Assembly (NCBI GenBank): GCA_019237315.1 | Contig: JAFAHG010000054.1 | Span: forward strand, 1 to 32,369 | Length of the DNA stretch: 32,369 nucleotides | Direction: 5' to 3' | Origin: Actinomycetota bacterium | Lineage (GTDB): Bacteria; Actinomycetota; Thermoleophilia; Gaiellales; Gaiellaceae | Shown here: positions 16,378 to 24,236 of the stretch, one piece after another | How positions within the stretch are numbered: position 1 is the stretch's first letter | Layout of the letters: every line of letters begins with the position of its first letter | Made by a program: the position numbers and the translations under genes | The notes under the pieces: model-generated | What the model was told of the DNA's origin: nothing | Seen by the model: the letters and a program-made list of their open reading frames with translations, nothing else | Database searches by the model: none

Positions 16378-17382
16378 TCAGAAGTGGACGTCCTGGAGCG
16401 CCTCCGCGGCGCGCCGGTACAGGTCGGCTGCACGTGTCTCGTCGCCCGCAGCCCGTGCGACGTCGCCGCCGACGAGCCACGCGGCGGCGAGGTGGCTGTC
16501 CGATCCGAAGTCGCGGAGCGCGTCCTCCGCGCGCCGGAACGCCGCGTCGGCTTCCGGGACACGCGCGAGCGCCGCGAACGCGCGCGCGAGGACGAGGTTC
16601 GCACTCGCGACTTCGTTCGCATGGTCGACGCGGCCGTCGAGCTGGTCGAGCGCGTCGTGTGCGTCGACGATCGCGCCGGCCGCATCACCTGTCCGCAGGC
16701 GAAGCTGCGCGAGCGATGAGAGCGCGTAGCCGATGTCCAGGCGGCTCTCGCCCTCGCGCGCGATCGCGAGGGCGTCTTCGAGGCATTCCGTCGCCCGCAC
16801 GCCGTCGCCGAGGAGAAAGTGGATGCCGCCGAGGTTGTTCAGCACCTTGCCGAGTGCTGCGAGGTCGCCGGTCTCGGTGAGCAGGTCGCGGGCCTGTTCG
16901 GCGTAGTACCGCGCAACGAGCCACTGGCGCTCGCGCTCGGCGACGATCGACGCCTGGAACAGGACGCGTGCCGTTCGGAGCGGGTCGCCGAGCGCCTGCG
17001 CGAGCTCGACGGCGCGCTCGACGTCCGCACGCGCGGCTTCCCAGTCGCGCTGGCGCTGGTAGCAGCGTGCCCGCCAGTCGAGGATCTCGACACGAAGCGC
17101 ATCCGGTGCGAGCACCGAGCGGTCGCAGAGGTCGAGCGCGAGCGTGAGCAACGAGGCTGCGTTCGCGACCGAGCCCACGGCCAGCCGGCAGCGGCCGAGC
17201 CGAAAGAAGACTGCGGCGCGGTCGGCGTCGCCGAACGACGGCCCCTCGGTGAGGATGCGTGCGCGCTCGACCGCTGCGAGCGCGTGGCCGGTATTCCCTG
17301 CGTCGAGCTCGGCATCCGCTTCGGCGAGGAGTGCGTCGAGCACCCGCGGGCTCGCGGGCGCCTCGGCGAGGTACGCGGTCAT
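16378..17382 (-). CDS. tetratricopeptide repeat protein
   Basis: A 334-residue all-helical protein made almost wholly of TPR units, for example RAAVFFRLGRCRLAVGSVAN, KVLNNLGGIHFLLGDGVRAT, GYALSSLAQLRLRTGDAAGA and HLAAAWLVGGDVARAAGDET. No DNA-binding, ATPase or membrane domain is present, so it should act as a cytosolic binding protein. The ATG at 17382 overlaps the stop of the upstream membrane-protein gene (ATGA); an in-frame extension further upstream exists but would run through that gene. It is followed after 21 nt by the 34-aa peptide gene, which may encode its ligand. Confidence 0.8.
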   Translation of the reverse strand: MTAYLAEAPASPRVLDALLAEADAELDAGNTGHALAAVERARILTEGPSFGDADRAAVFFRLGRCRLAVGSVANAASLLTLALDLCDRSVLAPDALRVEILDWRARCYQRQRDWEAARADVERAVELAQALGDPLRTARVLFQASIVAERERQWLVARYYAEQARDLLTETGDLAALGKVLNNLGGIHFLLGDGVRATECLEDALAIAREGESRLDIGYALSSLAQLRLRTGDAAGAIVDAHDALDQLDGRVDHANEVASANLVLARAFAALARVPEADAAFRRAEDALRDFGSDSHLAAAWLVGGDVARAAGDETRAADLYRRAAEALQDVHF

Positions 17383-17963
17383 GCCCGCTCGAGCGCGACC
17401 GTCACGACGCCTTGCAGGTCGGCCGTCCGGAGTGCAGCGCCGGTGGAGCAGGTCGCAGCGCCCGAGAGGAGCGTGCGGCATGGGAAGGTGTGCGGTTCGC
17501 GTGCGTCATCGGTGCGGAGCACGGCCACGATGCGGGCGGACGAGAGACGCCGCTGCGGCCGGAAGCTGAGTGCGTCGACGACGCCGGGGCGGGAGGAGTC
17601 GAGGCGGACCGTGAGCGGGAGCTGCGCCGCGGCGCTTCCGGGTACGAGGACGTATGCGGGCACCGAGGTGAGGAGCCGCGCAGGCGCGACGTCGCTGAAT
17701 GTCTGCGGCGCGCCGGCCGTCGCGTGCCGGCTGGTGAGCGGCGTGAGCGGCAGCGTCCTCGGCGCGGCGTACGCGCTCTGGCCGACGCCGGCGGCGCCGA
17801 GCAGGATCCCGGCGCCCGTGATCGCCGCGGCGACGACGAGCACCGGCCGACCGAGCGAGTGGAGTGCCGCCGCCGGGGCGGCTCCCGGCGGCGGCGTCTT
17901 CCCTGCGGCATGTGCGGAGTGGGGCACGGCGAAATCTTCGGCCTTCCCGGCCGCCGCCGACAT
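17379..17963 (-). CDS. single-pass membrane protein, unknown function
   Basis: A 194-residue protein with a short Ala/Pro-rich cytosolic N-terminus, one hydrophobic segment at about residues 40-65 (PVLVVAAAITGAGILLGAAG) and an exported domain of about 125 residues with two cysteines (FPCRTLL, ATCSTG) that may form a disulfide. No family is recognised. The N-terminal start is uncertain, since no good Shine-Dalgarno precedes the ATG at 17963. It heads the operon membrane protein - TPR protein - peptide, an arrangement that would suit surface sensing or peptide processing. Confidence 0.65.
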   Translation of the reverse strand: MSAAAGKAEDFAVPHSAHAAGKTPPPGAAPAAALHSLGRPVLVVAAAITGAGILLGAAGVGQSAYAAPRTLPLTPLTSRHATAGAPQTFSDVAPARLLTSVPAYVLVPGSAAAQLPLTVRLDSSRPGVVDALSFRPQRRLSSARIVAVLRTDDAREPHTFPCRTLLSGAATCSTGAALRTADLQGVVTVALERA

Positions 17964-18083
17964 GCGCGGATCGAACCGTTGAGCCTCCCCGGTTCGGGTA
18001 TGTCGCCATCCCCGCCGAAGGACGTTTCAGCGCCTCGCCGAGGCTTCACCGGACGTTCATCACCAGAGTGCTCTGATTGGGCG

Positions 18084-19169
18084 ATGCGGCGCGCGCTCCT
18101 CGTCCTGGCCCTCGTCGGCGCGGCCGCCGCGGCGGCGTTCCTCTTGACCCGCAGCCACCGGCACGCCCCGCCGGCGTTCGTCGCGACGCGTCCCGCCGCG
18201 CCGCGCCTGCGCCCGGCGGCGCCGATCCCCGGCTACCTGCTCATCGCCGACCGCGGCAACGACCGGATGCTGCTCGTCGACGGAGCGAAGCACATCCTGT
18301 GGCGGTATCCGCGCGCGGGGCAGCGCACCGCGATGCCGTTCCGCTTCGACGACGACACGTTCTTCGGCCCGCGGGGGGACCGGATCATCTCGAACCAGGA
18401 GGATCAGCACACGATCCAGGTCATCTCGTTTCCCGGCGGCCGCGTGCTCTGGCGCTACGGGCACGTGAACGAGAAGGGATCGGCGCCCGGCTACCTCGAC
18501 ACGCCCGACGACGCCTACCTGCTCCGCAGCGGGCTGATCTCGGTCGCCGACGCCTACAACTGCCGGGTCATCTTCATCGACCCGAAGACGCACCGGATCG
18601 TCAACGCGTACGGCACGGCGACGCGTTGCGTCCACGATCCGCCCCGTAGCTTCGGCGCGGTGAACGGCGCGACGCCGCTGCCGGACGACGGGACGCTTGT
18701 CAGCGAGATCAACGGCTCGTGGGTCGACGACATCGGCCCGAACGGGAAGCTCCGGTGGGCGGTGCAGGCGCCCGTCCGCTATCCGTCGGATCCCCAGCTG
18801 CTCTCGCCGAACCGGATCCTGCTCGCCGACTACTCGCACCCCGGCGCGGCGGTCATCATGAACCGCGCCGGCCACGTCGTCTGGCGCTACGCGCCGCGCT
18901 CGGGGCCGGGCGAGCTGAACCACCCGTCGCTCGCCACGCGCATCGCGCCGGACCTGATCGCGATCAACGACGACTACCGCGACCGCGTCGTGCTCGTCAG
19001 CATCCGTACGCGGAAGATCGTCTGGCAGTACGGGCACACCGACAGGCCCGGGACCGCGCCGGGCTTCCTGAACACGCCCGACGGGCTGGACGTGCTCAGC
19101 CCGGCGGCTGCGAGCCGGAACCGGGCGGTCAAGCGCCTGCTGCTCGCCGCGCAGCGGGCACGTGGATGA
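18084..19169 (+). CDS. membrane-anchored beta-propeller protein
   Basis: A 361-residue protein with an N-terminal hydrophobic anchor or signal (ALLVLALVGAAAAAAFLL) and a PQQ/NHL-like beta-propeller. Blades repeat the pattern of a short read-out followed by W-R/Q-Y-G: HILWRYPRAG, RVLWRYGHVN, HVVWRYAPRSG, KIVWQYGHTD. The ATG at 18084 places the signal sequence at the N-terminus. An ATG at 18000 in the same frame would add 28 polar residues and has no ribosome site. No enzymatic residues are recognised. It is convergent with the phosphodiester glycosidase gene, with only 13 bp between stops and no terminator. Confidence 0.75.
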   Translation: MRRALLVLALVGAAAAAAFLLTRSHRHAPPAFVATRPAAPRLRPAAPIPGYLLIADRGNDRMLLVDGAKHILWRYPRAGQRTAMPFRFDDDTFFGPRGDRIISNQEDQHTIQVISFPGGRVLWRYGHVNEKGSAPGYLDTPDDAYLLRSGLISVADAYNCRVIFIDPKTHRIVNAYGTATRCVHDPPRSFGAVNGATPLPDDGTLVSEINGSWVDDIGPNGKLRWAVQAPVRYPSDPQLLSPNRILLADYSHPGAAVIMNRAGHVVWRYAPRSGPGELNHPSLATRIAPDLIAINDDYRDRVVLVSIRTRKIVWQYGHTDRPGTAPGFLNTPDGLDVLSPAAASRNRAVKRLLLAAQRARG

Positions 19170-19182
19170 ACTGCGCTCCCGG

Positions 19183-20403
19183 CTAGTTGAAGGGCACCGA
19201 GACGGGGCCGGGCAGCCGCCGGTAGACCGCGAAGAAGTCGCGGTCGTCCGGGACGAGGTAGCGCGTCGCCGGTTGCATCACGTTCGGGACGATCTTCGTC
19301 GGGACGAGTCCGTGGCCGTGCTGGTAGGTGATGAGACTCGGCCACTCGGGGTTGATGTCGAACTGCATCGCCTGCACGGCGCCGGCGCGCTCGAGGATCT
19401 GCGCGAGCGTGATGACGGTCTGGTCGTCGGCGGCCGCGTAGATCAGGTTGCCGTGCCGGTCGATGCCGACGCCGGTTCGCCAGACGCGCACCGCGTTCCC
19501 GAGTGTGGCGCCCCATTGCGACGAGTCGTTCAGCTGCGGGCTGAGCTTGCCGCCGACGATGATCGGCGGGAGGCTCTGCCGCGCGAAGACGATCCCGGGA
19601 CCGGCGTTCGGCCCGCCGTGCCAGGTCACGATCCGCACGCGTCCGTCGCGATAGCCGACGAGCGTCGCGAGCCCGTCCCTGAGGGGCTCGTACGTGCGCC
19701 CGTCGATCGATGAGCCGTTCAGTCCGTCGATGTACGTGAACCCGGCGTTGAACGTCGCGAGCAGACGCCAGCGCTGCGCGTTCGGGACCGACATCGGGCC
19801 GCGAACCGGCGCGCTCGGCGGCTCGTAGCGGCCGGGGTAGAACGCGAGCTGCGTGCGCGTGTGGTCGAACCACGCGACGTACGCGACGATGCGGGGGTAG
19901 TCGGTCTCGGTGCGGAACGTCGTCACGAGCACGGGCGGTGCGCCGTCGACGAGCGGCCCGGTGCGGGCCCAGATGCCCTCGCCCGGCAGCGGCTTCGCGA
20001 ACACAGGCTGGATCCGCGGCGGCCACGCGGCGAGCTCGACACGAGGCCGGTCGGCGCTGCGCACGGTCGGTGCGAACCCGACGCGCGGCAACGCCTTCAG
20101 CTGCGCGCCGCCCTTGCGCGGCGCCTTCCACCAGCCGTAGTACACGCGCTCGACGTCGTCCACGAGCCAGTTGCCGTGGTGCGTGCGCAGCCACTCGACG
20201 CTGCGGACGCCGAGCGGCAGGCTCGACGGCTGGAGCATCGTCGTCGTGTACGAGTAGATCGCGGGGGAGAGGACACCGAGCAGAACGGCGGTGCCGACGG
20301 CGAGGCGGCGGGGCCGGCGCACGCGCCGCCGCCGGCGGCGGGCGGTGAGGGGTGCTGCGACGACGGGGACGGGCGCCTCGGCCGCGTCCGACGGGGGGCT
20401 CAC
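19183..20403 (-). CDS. phosphodiester glycosidase (NAGPA-domain) family protein
   Basis: A 406-residue protein with a very basic cytosolic N-terminus (RRRRRRVRRPRR), one transmembrane anchor (LAVGTAVLLGVLSPAIYSYT) and an exported domain. The C-terminal half carries NAGPA/DUF2233-like features: ATFNAGFTYIDG, GVGIDRHGNLIYAAA, and MQFDINPEWPS. Family members cleave GlcNAc-phosphodiester bonds or bind related cell-surface polymers. The substrate in this organism is unknown; a cell-wall glycopolymer is a reasonable guess. GTG start; 45 bp separates it from the upstream membrane gene on the same strand. Confidence 0.75.
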   Translation of the reverse strand: MSPPSDAAEAPVPVVAAPLTARRRRRRVRRPRRLAVGTAVLLGVLSPAIYSYTTTMLQPSSLPLGVRSVEWLRTHHGNWLVDDVERVYYGWWKAPRKGGAQLKALPRVGFAPTVRSADRPRVELAAWPPRIQPVFAKPLPGEGIWARTGPLVDGAPPVLVTTFRTETDYPRIVAYVAWFDHTRTQLAFYPGRYEPPSAPVRGPMSVPNAQRWRLLATFNAGFTYIDGLNGSSIDGRTYEPLRDGLATLVGYRDGRVRIVTWHGGPNAGPGIVFARQSLPPIIVGGKLSPQLNDSSQWGATLGNAVRVWRTGVGIDRHGNLIYAAADDQTVITLAQILERAGAVQAMQFDINPEWPSLITYQHGHGLVPTKIVPNVMQPATRYLVPDDRDFFAVYRRLPGPVSVPFN

Positions 20404-20448
20404 GACGGAAGATTCGCCAGATCAGATGACAGGATGGTGAAGGTTCGA

Positions 20449-21087
20449 CTAAGTCTTCGCGACCCGGACCGCTGCGCCTCGGCCGTCGTGGTGGTCGCGC
20501 GGCAGGTCGATCCAGCGATGCTGGGCCGGGACGGTTGCGACGCCGGCCGCGATGCCCACGACGACCGCCGCCGTCACGAGATACGTACGCACGCTCGCCC
20601 CGGGCACCGCTGCGCGCGCCGACGGTGCCACGTCCTCGACGCTGCTCACGAAGGCGCGGCGCAGATACGCCAGCACGTGCACGGCCACGAGCAGCACCCA
20701 GGCAGCCGACGCGGGCCCGTGCAGCCGGCGGGCAACGACGAGCGGCCGTCCGTGCACGAGCCCCATGGCAACGCCGCTCGCGAAGAGGACGATCGTTACC
20801 GCGACGAGGAGCGGCGCGAGGAGGCGCAGCACGACCTGCGGCGGACCGCGCAACACGTAGCTCTCGTTCCGCGAGTAGTAGCGCGCGAAGCGCCAACCGG
20901 TCGCCGCGAGCTTGAGCAGGATCGGTGGGATCAGCACGAAGCCGATGAACACGTGCAGTGACATGAACGTGTGGACGCCGAGTGGGATCGTCGCGAGCTC
21001 GACGAGCGTCAGGACGAGCAGGACGATTCCGGTGGTTGCCGTGAGGCGTTCGTTGCCGACGGGGTTGAAGCGACGGGCGGACTGCAT
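20449..21087 (-). CDS. cytochrome b561-like membrane protein
   Basis: A 212-residue membrane protein with about five hydrophobic spans: TGIVLLVLTLVELATIPL, MSLHVFIGFVLIPPILLKL, VVLRLLAPLLVAVTIVLF, ASAAWVLLVAVHVLAYL and TYLVTAAVVVGIAAGVATV. Histidines lie in or next to spans at likely haem positions (HTFMSLHVF, RRLHGP, AVHVLAYL). This resembles DUF4405/cytochrome b561-type electron carriers. Haem binding is inferred. It starts 1 bp after the M14 gene stop, so the two are translationally linked. Confidence 0.65.
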   Translation of the reverse strand: MQSARRFNPVGNERLTATTGIVLLVLTLVELATIPLGVHTFMSLHVFIGFVLIPPILLKLAATGWRFARYYSRNESYVLRGPPQVVLRLLAPLLVAVTIVLFASGVAMGLVHGRPLVVARRLHGPASAAWVLLVAVHVLAYLRRAFVSSVEDVAPSARAAVPGASVRTYLVTAAVVVGIAAGVATVPAQHRWIDLPRDHHDGRGAAVRVAKT

Positions 21088-21088
21088 C

Positions 21089-21841
21089 TCAGCGGGCCGC
21101 GAATGCCGCGAGAAGCAAATGGAGGTCTGCGGCGTACCCGCGCGCGGTGCTGCCGTCGAGCGTCGGGCCGGGCAGCTCGACGTCGAACGCCGAATGCGGC
21201 GCGAGCGCGTCCTCCCAGCCGATCGCGCTGCCCGGATAATCGGGGAGAGGCTCGACGGGCAGCCCGGTTGCGCGGCCGAGGAAGCTCTCCGCCCAGCGTG
21301 GGCCCTGGGAGTCGTCGATCAAGGCGTAGGGCTGGTGCAACCACACCGTGAGCGCGGGACGAATGCGCCCGACGAACCCCTCGACTGCACGCGCCTCGGG
21401 CTCCGACGACGCGTGCCGCCCCGGGTAATACCGCCCGGCGCGCCTGCCGCCGCGCCACCGGAAGGGAAAGTTGCGGTTCAGGTCGACGCCGTGGGCATTG
21501 ACTCGTGTGTGGCGGGCGAGGCCGTCCGGGTTCACATCCGGGAGCACCCACACCGTCACACCGCGCGTCGGCGCGAGACGGGAGAGATCCTCGGCGACGG
21601 CGATACCGCCGGGCTCGTCGCCGGCGATCGAACCGACCACGAGAACCGTGCGCGGGCCGTCGCCGATGGCACGTGCGGTGATCGGCCGGTGCTCGACCGA
21701 GTACCCGATAACGAGCCATGCCGACCGATGCGCGGCCGGCGCCGACGTGAAAATCAGAGACAGGAGCGCCGCGGCGACCAGGTTCGGTTTGAAGACCCCG
21801 GCCTTCGCGGAATTCCCGCGCCCTTCGCCCGCGAACCGCAT
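21089..21841 (-). CDS. M14-family carboxypeptidase homologue lacking a zinc ligand
   Basis: A 250-residue exported protein of the M14 zinc carboxypeptidase fold (MpaA-like murein peptide amidase group). A hydrophobic signal (NLVAAALLSLIFTSAPAA) precedes it. Conserved parts are VNAHGVDLNRNFPF (substrate Arg), WLHQPY (second His ligand) and FDVELPG (catalytic Glu). The first zinc motif, normally H-x-x-E as in GSIHGDEP, reads GSIAGDEP: the His codon is replaced by GCC (Ala). The enzyme may be weakly active, use another ligand, or be a binding protein. Start ATG 21841; a TAAGG lies directly before it. Confidence 0.72.
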   Translation of the reverse strand: MRFAGEGRGNSAKAGVFKPNLVAAALLSLIFTSAPAAHRSAWLVIGYSVEHRPITARAIGDGPRTVLVVGSIAGDEPGGIAVAEDLSRLAPTRGVTVWVLPDVNPDGLARHTRVNAHGVDLNRNFPFRWRGGRRAGRYYPGRHASSEPEARAVEGFVGRIRPALTVWLHQPYALIDDSQGPRWAESFLGRATGLPVEPLPDYPGSAIGWEDALAPHSAFDVELPGPTLDGSTARGYAADLHLLLAAFAAR

Positions 21842-21904
21842 CCTTAGCCCGAAGACAACGCGCCGTTCACGCGCATCTCATCTCGGCGCGGCGAGCATGA
21901 CTCG

Positions 21905-21979
21905 GTGCACGACATCGTCGTCATGTGGGGCGCGACCGCGGTCATCGCGCTGGTCGGCTGGGCGCTGATGCGCTTCTGA
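21905..21979 (+). CDS. possible 24-aa single-span membrane peptide
   Basis: A short frame starting with GTG and ending TGA encodes MHDIVVMWGATAVIALVGWA followed by LMRF. It is almost wholly one hydrophobic helix with a basic end, and all third codon positions are G or C. No clear Shine-Dalgarno is present, so this remains tentative. It occupies most of the 21842-22034 spacer between two minus-strand genes. Confidence 0.3.
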   Translation: MHDIVVMWGATAVIALVGWALMRF

Positions 21980-22034
21980 GGCGTCGAGGCCGGGCGTGCG
22001 GCCGCCCGGCCCCGAGGAAGCGCCCGGATCGTCA

Positions 22035-22400
22035 CTACTTGACCACGAGGGTCGCGGCCATTCCCTTGTCCTCGTCCTTCCCGACCGACGAGTACACGTG
22101 GTAGGTGCCCTTCGCGAGCGTGAGGAACGTCGTCGTCGTGCTCTTCGAGATCGTGAGCGTCGCGCCGTACTCGAACTCGCCGTTGTGCTCGAGGCTGACG
22201 TTGTGGGGCGCCGCCGAGTTGTTCGTGAAGTTGATCCGGACGAGTCCGGGCCTGGCGGTGAACTGGGTCTGCGTGTAGTGCAGCGAGCCGTTCGCGACCG
22301 TGATGTCGACCGCGTTGGCCGTGCCGACCGAGCCCGCGAGGGCGGAGCCGCCGAGAGCGAGGGAGAGAGCGAGGATTGGAAGTACCGTGAGCCTTCTCAT
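22035..22400 (-). CDS. secreted cupredoxin-like protein with degenerate copper site
   Basis: A 121-residue exported protein: signal peptide (LTVLPILALSLALGGSALA) then a plastocyanin-type beta-barrel. The first copper histidine (APHNVSLEHNG) and the final Met (KGMAATLVV) are present. The loop that in blue copper proteins reads Y-C-S-V-x-x-H-x-x-x-G-M here reads YSSVGKDEDKGM, so Cys becomes Ser and His becomes Asp at unchanged spacing. A type-1 blue copper centre is therefore unlikely; it could bind Cu(I)/Cu(II) weakly, or act structurally. The ATG at 22400 has AAAGG about 8 nt upstream. Divergent from the CHRD-like gene. Confidence 0.8.
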   Translation of the reverse strand: MRRLTVLPILALSLALGGSALAGSVGTANAVDITVANGSLHYTQTQFTARPGLVRINFTNNSAAPHNVSLEHNGEFEYGATLTISKSTTTTFLTLAKGTYHVYSSVGKDEDKGMAATLVVK

Positions 22401-22560
22401 CGTGGGACCTTTCGTCGGGGAGCTCCAATGTTCCGAGGCGCCGATGAGAAGCGCGTGAAGCGGCCGAGTCGCGGATTTAAGAATCTGGTAAGAGCCCTGA
22501 AACAGCCGGGCAACCTCCCGCCGTGATGCTTGGGCCGTCCGTCCAACGAAGGAGGTCCCG
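22401..22560. promoter_or_regulatory. divergent promoter with 11-bp-spaced TAAGA repeats
   Basis: The spacer contains TAAGA at 22478-22482 and 22489-22493, exactly 11 bp apart, in an A/T-richer patch. This is the geometry of OmpR/PhoB-type operator half-sites, and an OmpR-type regulator is encoded downstream at 24237. A strong Shine-Dalgarno (AAGGAGGT) for the plus-strand gene lies at 22550-22557. Confidence 0.4.
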
Positions 22561-22950
22561 ATGCGTTCGACCACGCTCCTCGCGATCTGCGGTGCCGCGG
22601 TGCTCGCAGCCCCGGTCGCGCAGGCCGACACGATGCACCCCGAGCTCGGCGCCAAGCTCGCCGGTATGGGCGAGCACGGCGTCGTCAACCTGCAGGTGAA
22701 GTCGCACGATCTCTGCTGGACGTTCGACCTCGCCGCAAAGGGCCTCACGGCTGCGTCGATCCGCGACTCCGCCGGCATGGTCGTCGCGAAGCTCGGTGCG
22801 AACTACAGCGCGAAGAACTGCGCGATGCTGTCGCAGAAGGCGCTCGGGACGATCGACGCGAAGCCGGGCTCGTACATGGTCTGGGTCGACACGAAGGGCC
22901 ACCCCGGCGACCTGCGCGGCACGCTCTTCGCCGGCATGGCCCACATGTAG
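22561..22950 (+). CDS. secreted CHRD-like protein
   Basis: A 129-residue exported protein with a signal peptide ending near VAQA (residues 1-22). The mature part resembles a CHRD domain: VVNLQVKSHDLCWTFDL, then a central stretch containing NCAMLSQKAL, and PGSYMVWVDTKGHPGDLRGT near the end. Two cysteines (LCWTF, KNCAM) could form a disulfide. A very good Shine-Dalgarno, AAGGAGGT, precedes the ATG. It is the first gene of a five-gene operon with a molybdoenzyme, cytochrome b and a two-component system. The function of such small CHRD proteins is not established. Confidence 0.7.
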   Translation: MRSTTLLAICGAAVLAAPVAQADTMHPELGAKLAGMGEHGVVNLQVKSHDLCWTFDLAAKGLTAASIRDSAGMVVAKLGANYSAKNCAMLSQKALGTIDAKPGSYMVWVDTKGHPGDLRGTLFAGMAHM

Positions 22951-22952
22951 CG

Positions 22953-23639
22953 ATGCCGGACGCGCACGAAGGCAAACCGGTCGGCCGGGCCGTCTTCCTC
23001 ACGACGGTCGCCGCAGGAGTCACCTCGCTCCTGTGGGGCCGCGGCGTGTGGAGCCGCGTGTCGAGCGCGATCTCGCCGGTCGAGTCGCTCGTCCCGCTCG
23101 TGCCGACCGGCGGCTGGCGGATCTACACCGTCTCCGGCTCGATGCCCCGGTTCGATCCTGCGACGTGGAGGCTCGAGGTCGGCGGAGCAGTCGGCCGGCC
23201 CGCGGCACTCGACATCCACGAGCTCCGCGCCCTTCCGCGCGTCGACCAGGTCTCGACGTTCCACTGCGTGACCGGCTGGACCGTGAAGAACGTTCGGTGG
23301 GGTGGGGTGCGGATCGCCGACGTCCTGGCGCACGTCCAGCCGCAGCCCGGCGCGACCGCGCTCCGCTTCGTCTCGGCCGAGGAACCCTACGACGACTACC
23401 TGACCATGGAGCAGGCCGCGCTGCCCGACGTCCTCCTCGCGTACGAGATGGACGGCAAGCCGCTCCCGCGCGAGCACGGCGCACCCCTTCGTCTCGTCAT
23501 CCCGGACATGTACGGCTACAAGAACGTCAAGTGGCTCAAGCGGATCGAGGTCGTTCCGAAGGAGGGCACCGGCTACTGGGAGGGGTACGGATACGACCAG
23601 GATGCGTGGGTCGGCCACTCGAACGGGTACGGCACGTGA
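22953..23639 (+). CDS. sulfite-oxidase-family molybdopterin oxidoreductase (MsrP-like)
   Basis: A 228-residue single-domain molybdoenzyme. The molybdenum-ligating cysteine sits in STFHCVTGWTVKNVRWGG. Other family features are WRLEVGGAVGRP, EEPYDDYLTMEQA, LLAYEMDGKPLPREHGAPLR and MYGYKNVKWLKRIE. A hydrophobic N-terminal segment (VFLTTVAAGVTSLLWG) suggests export, yet only one Arg precedes it (VGRAVFL) where a Tat signal would have two. The enzyme family includes the periplasmic methionine-sulfoxide reductase MsrP (YedY). ATG lies 2 nt after the previous stop; its own stop overlaps the cytochrome b GTG, supporting a complex. Confidence 0.85.
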   Translation: MPDAHEGKPVGRAVFLTTVAAGVTSLLWGRGVWSRVSSAISPVESLVPLVPTGGWRIYTVSGSMPRFDPATWRLEVGGAVGRPAALDIHELRALPRVDQVSTFHCVTGWTVKNVRWGGVRIADVLAHVQPQPGATALRFVSAEEPYDDYLTMEQAALPDVLLAYEMDGKPLPREHGAPLRLVIPDMYGYKNVKWLKRIEVVPKEGTGYWEGYGYDQDAWVGHSNGYGT

Positions 23640-24232
23640 CCCGGTACGTCCGCCGCTTCTCGCGAACCGAGCGCACGCTGCACTGGGCGAACGCGCTCGG
23701 GTTCTTCGTCCTGCTCGCATCCGGGCTCGTCCTCTATCTGCCGAGCCTCTCCGTTCTCGTCGGCCGGCGGCCCCTCGTCAAGGACGTGCACTTCTGGTCC
23801 GGCATCGGGTGGGTCTCGCTGCTCGCGGCGATCGCCGTGCTCGGAGACCGGCGCGGGCTCGTGCGGACGGCCCGCGACGTCGACCGGTTCGGCAGCGACG
23901 ACGTGCGCTTCCTCCTGGGCCGCCGTCCCGCGCCACAGGGACGCTTCAACGCGGGGCAGAAGCTCAACACGGTGCTCACAGCCGCGTTCACCCTGCTGTT
24001 CTTCGTGTCCGGGATGCTCCTCTGGCTCGGCGAGCGCGACACGCGCTTCCGGCTCGCCGGCACGGTGATCCTGCACGACGGGCTCATGTACGTGTCGCTG
24101 CTGCTCCTCGTCGGCCATCTCTACCTGGCCGTCATCCATCCGGCGACGAGGCATGCGCTCCGCGGCATCACGCTGGGGACGGTCGATGCCGAGTGGGCCG
24201 CTCGCCATCACGCGAAGTGGACACCAGAATAG
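23636..24232 (+). CDS. cytochrome b, membrane partner of the molybdoenzyme
   Basis: A 198-residue membrane protein with four spans of the FdnI/cytochrome b561 type. Candidate haem ligands are H in TLHWANALGFF (span 1), DVHFWSGIGW (span 2), and VILHDGLMY plus VGHLYLAVIHP (span 4). It should pass electrons between the quinone pool and the molybdoenzyme encoded just upstream. GTG start in a GTGA overlap. In E. coli the analogous role for MsrP is played by MsrQ, a different membrane haem protein, so this is a functional analogue by inference. Confidence 0.83.
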   Translation: MTRYVRRFSRTERTLHWANALGFFVLLASGLVLYLPSLSVLVGRRPLVKDVHFWSGIGWVSLLAAIAVLGDRRGLVRTARDVDRFGSDDVRFLLGRRPAPQGRFNAGQKLNTVLTAAFTLLFFVSGMLLWLGERDTRFRLAGTVILHDGLMYVSLLLLVGHLYLAVIHPATRHALRGITLGTVDAEWAARHHAKWTPE

Positions 24233-24236
24233 GGGC

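Noticed and set aside
17968-17977. GGTTCGATCC on the minus strand, like a tRNA T-loop
   Set aside because: The flanking bases do not pair as a T-stem and no D-arm or acceptor stem can be built around it.
18000-18083. GCCGAAGG-containing leader before the beta-propeller gene, vaguely like a glycine riboswitch
   Set aside because: The other conserved blocks and pairings of that riboswitch are missing; only a weak 5-bp CAGAG/CTCTG stem is present near the start codon.
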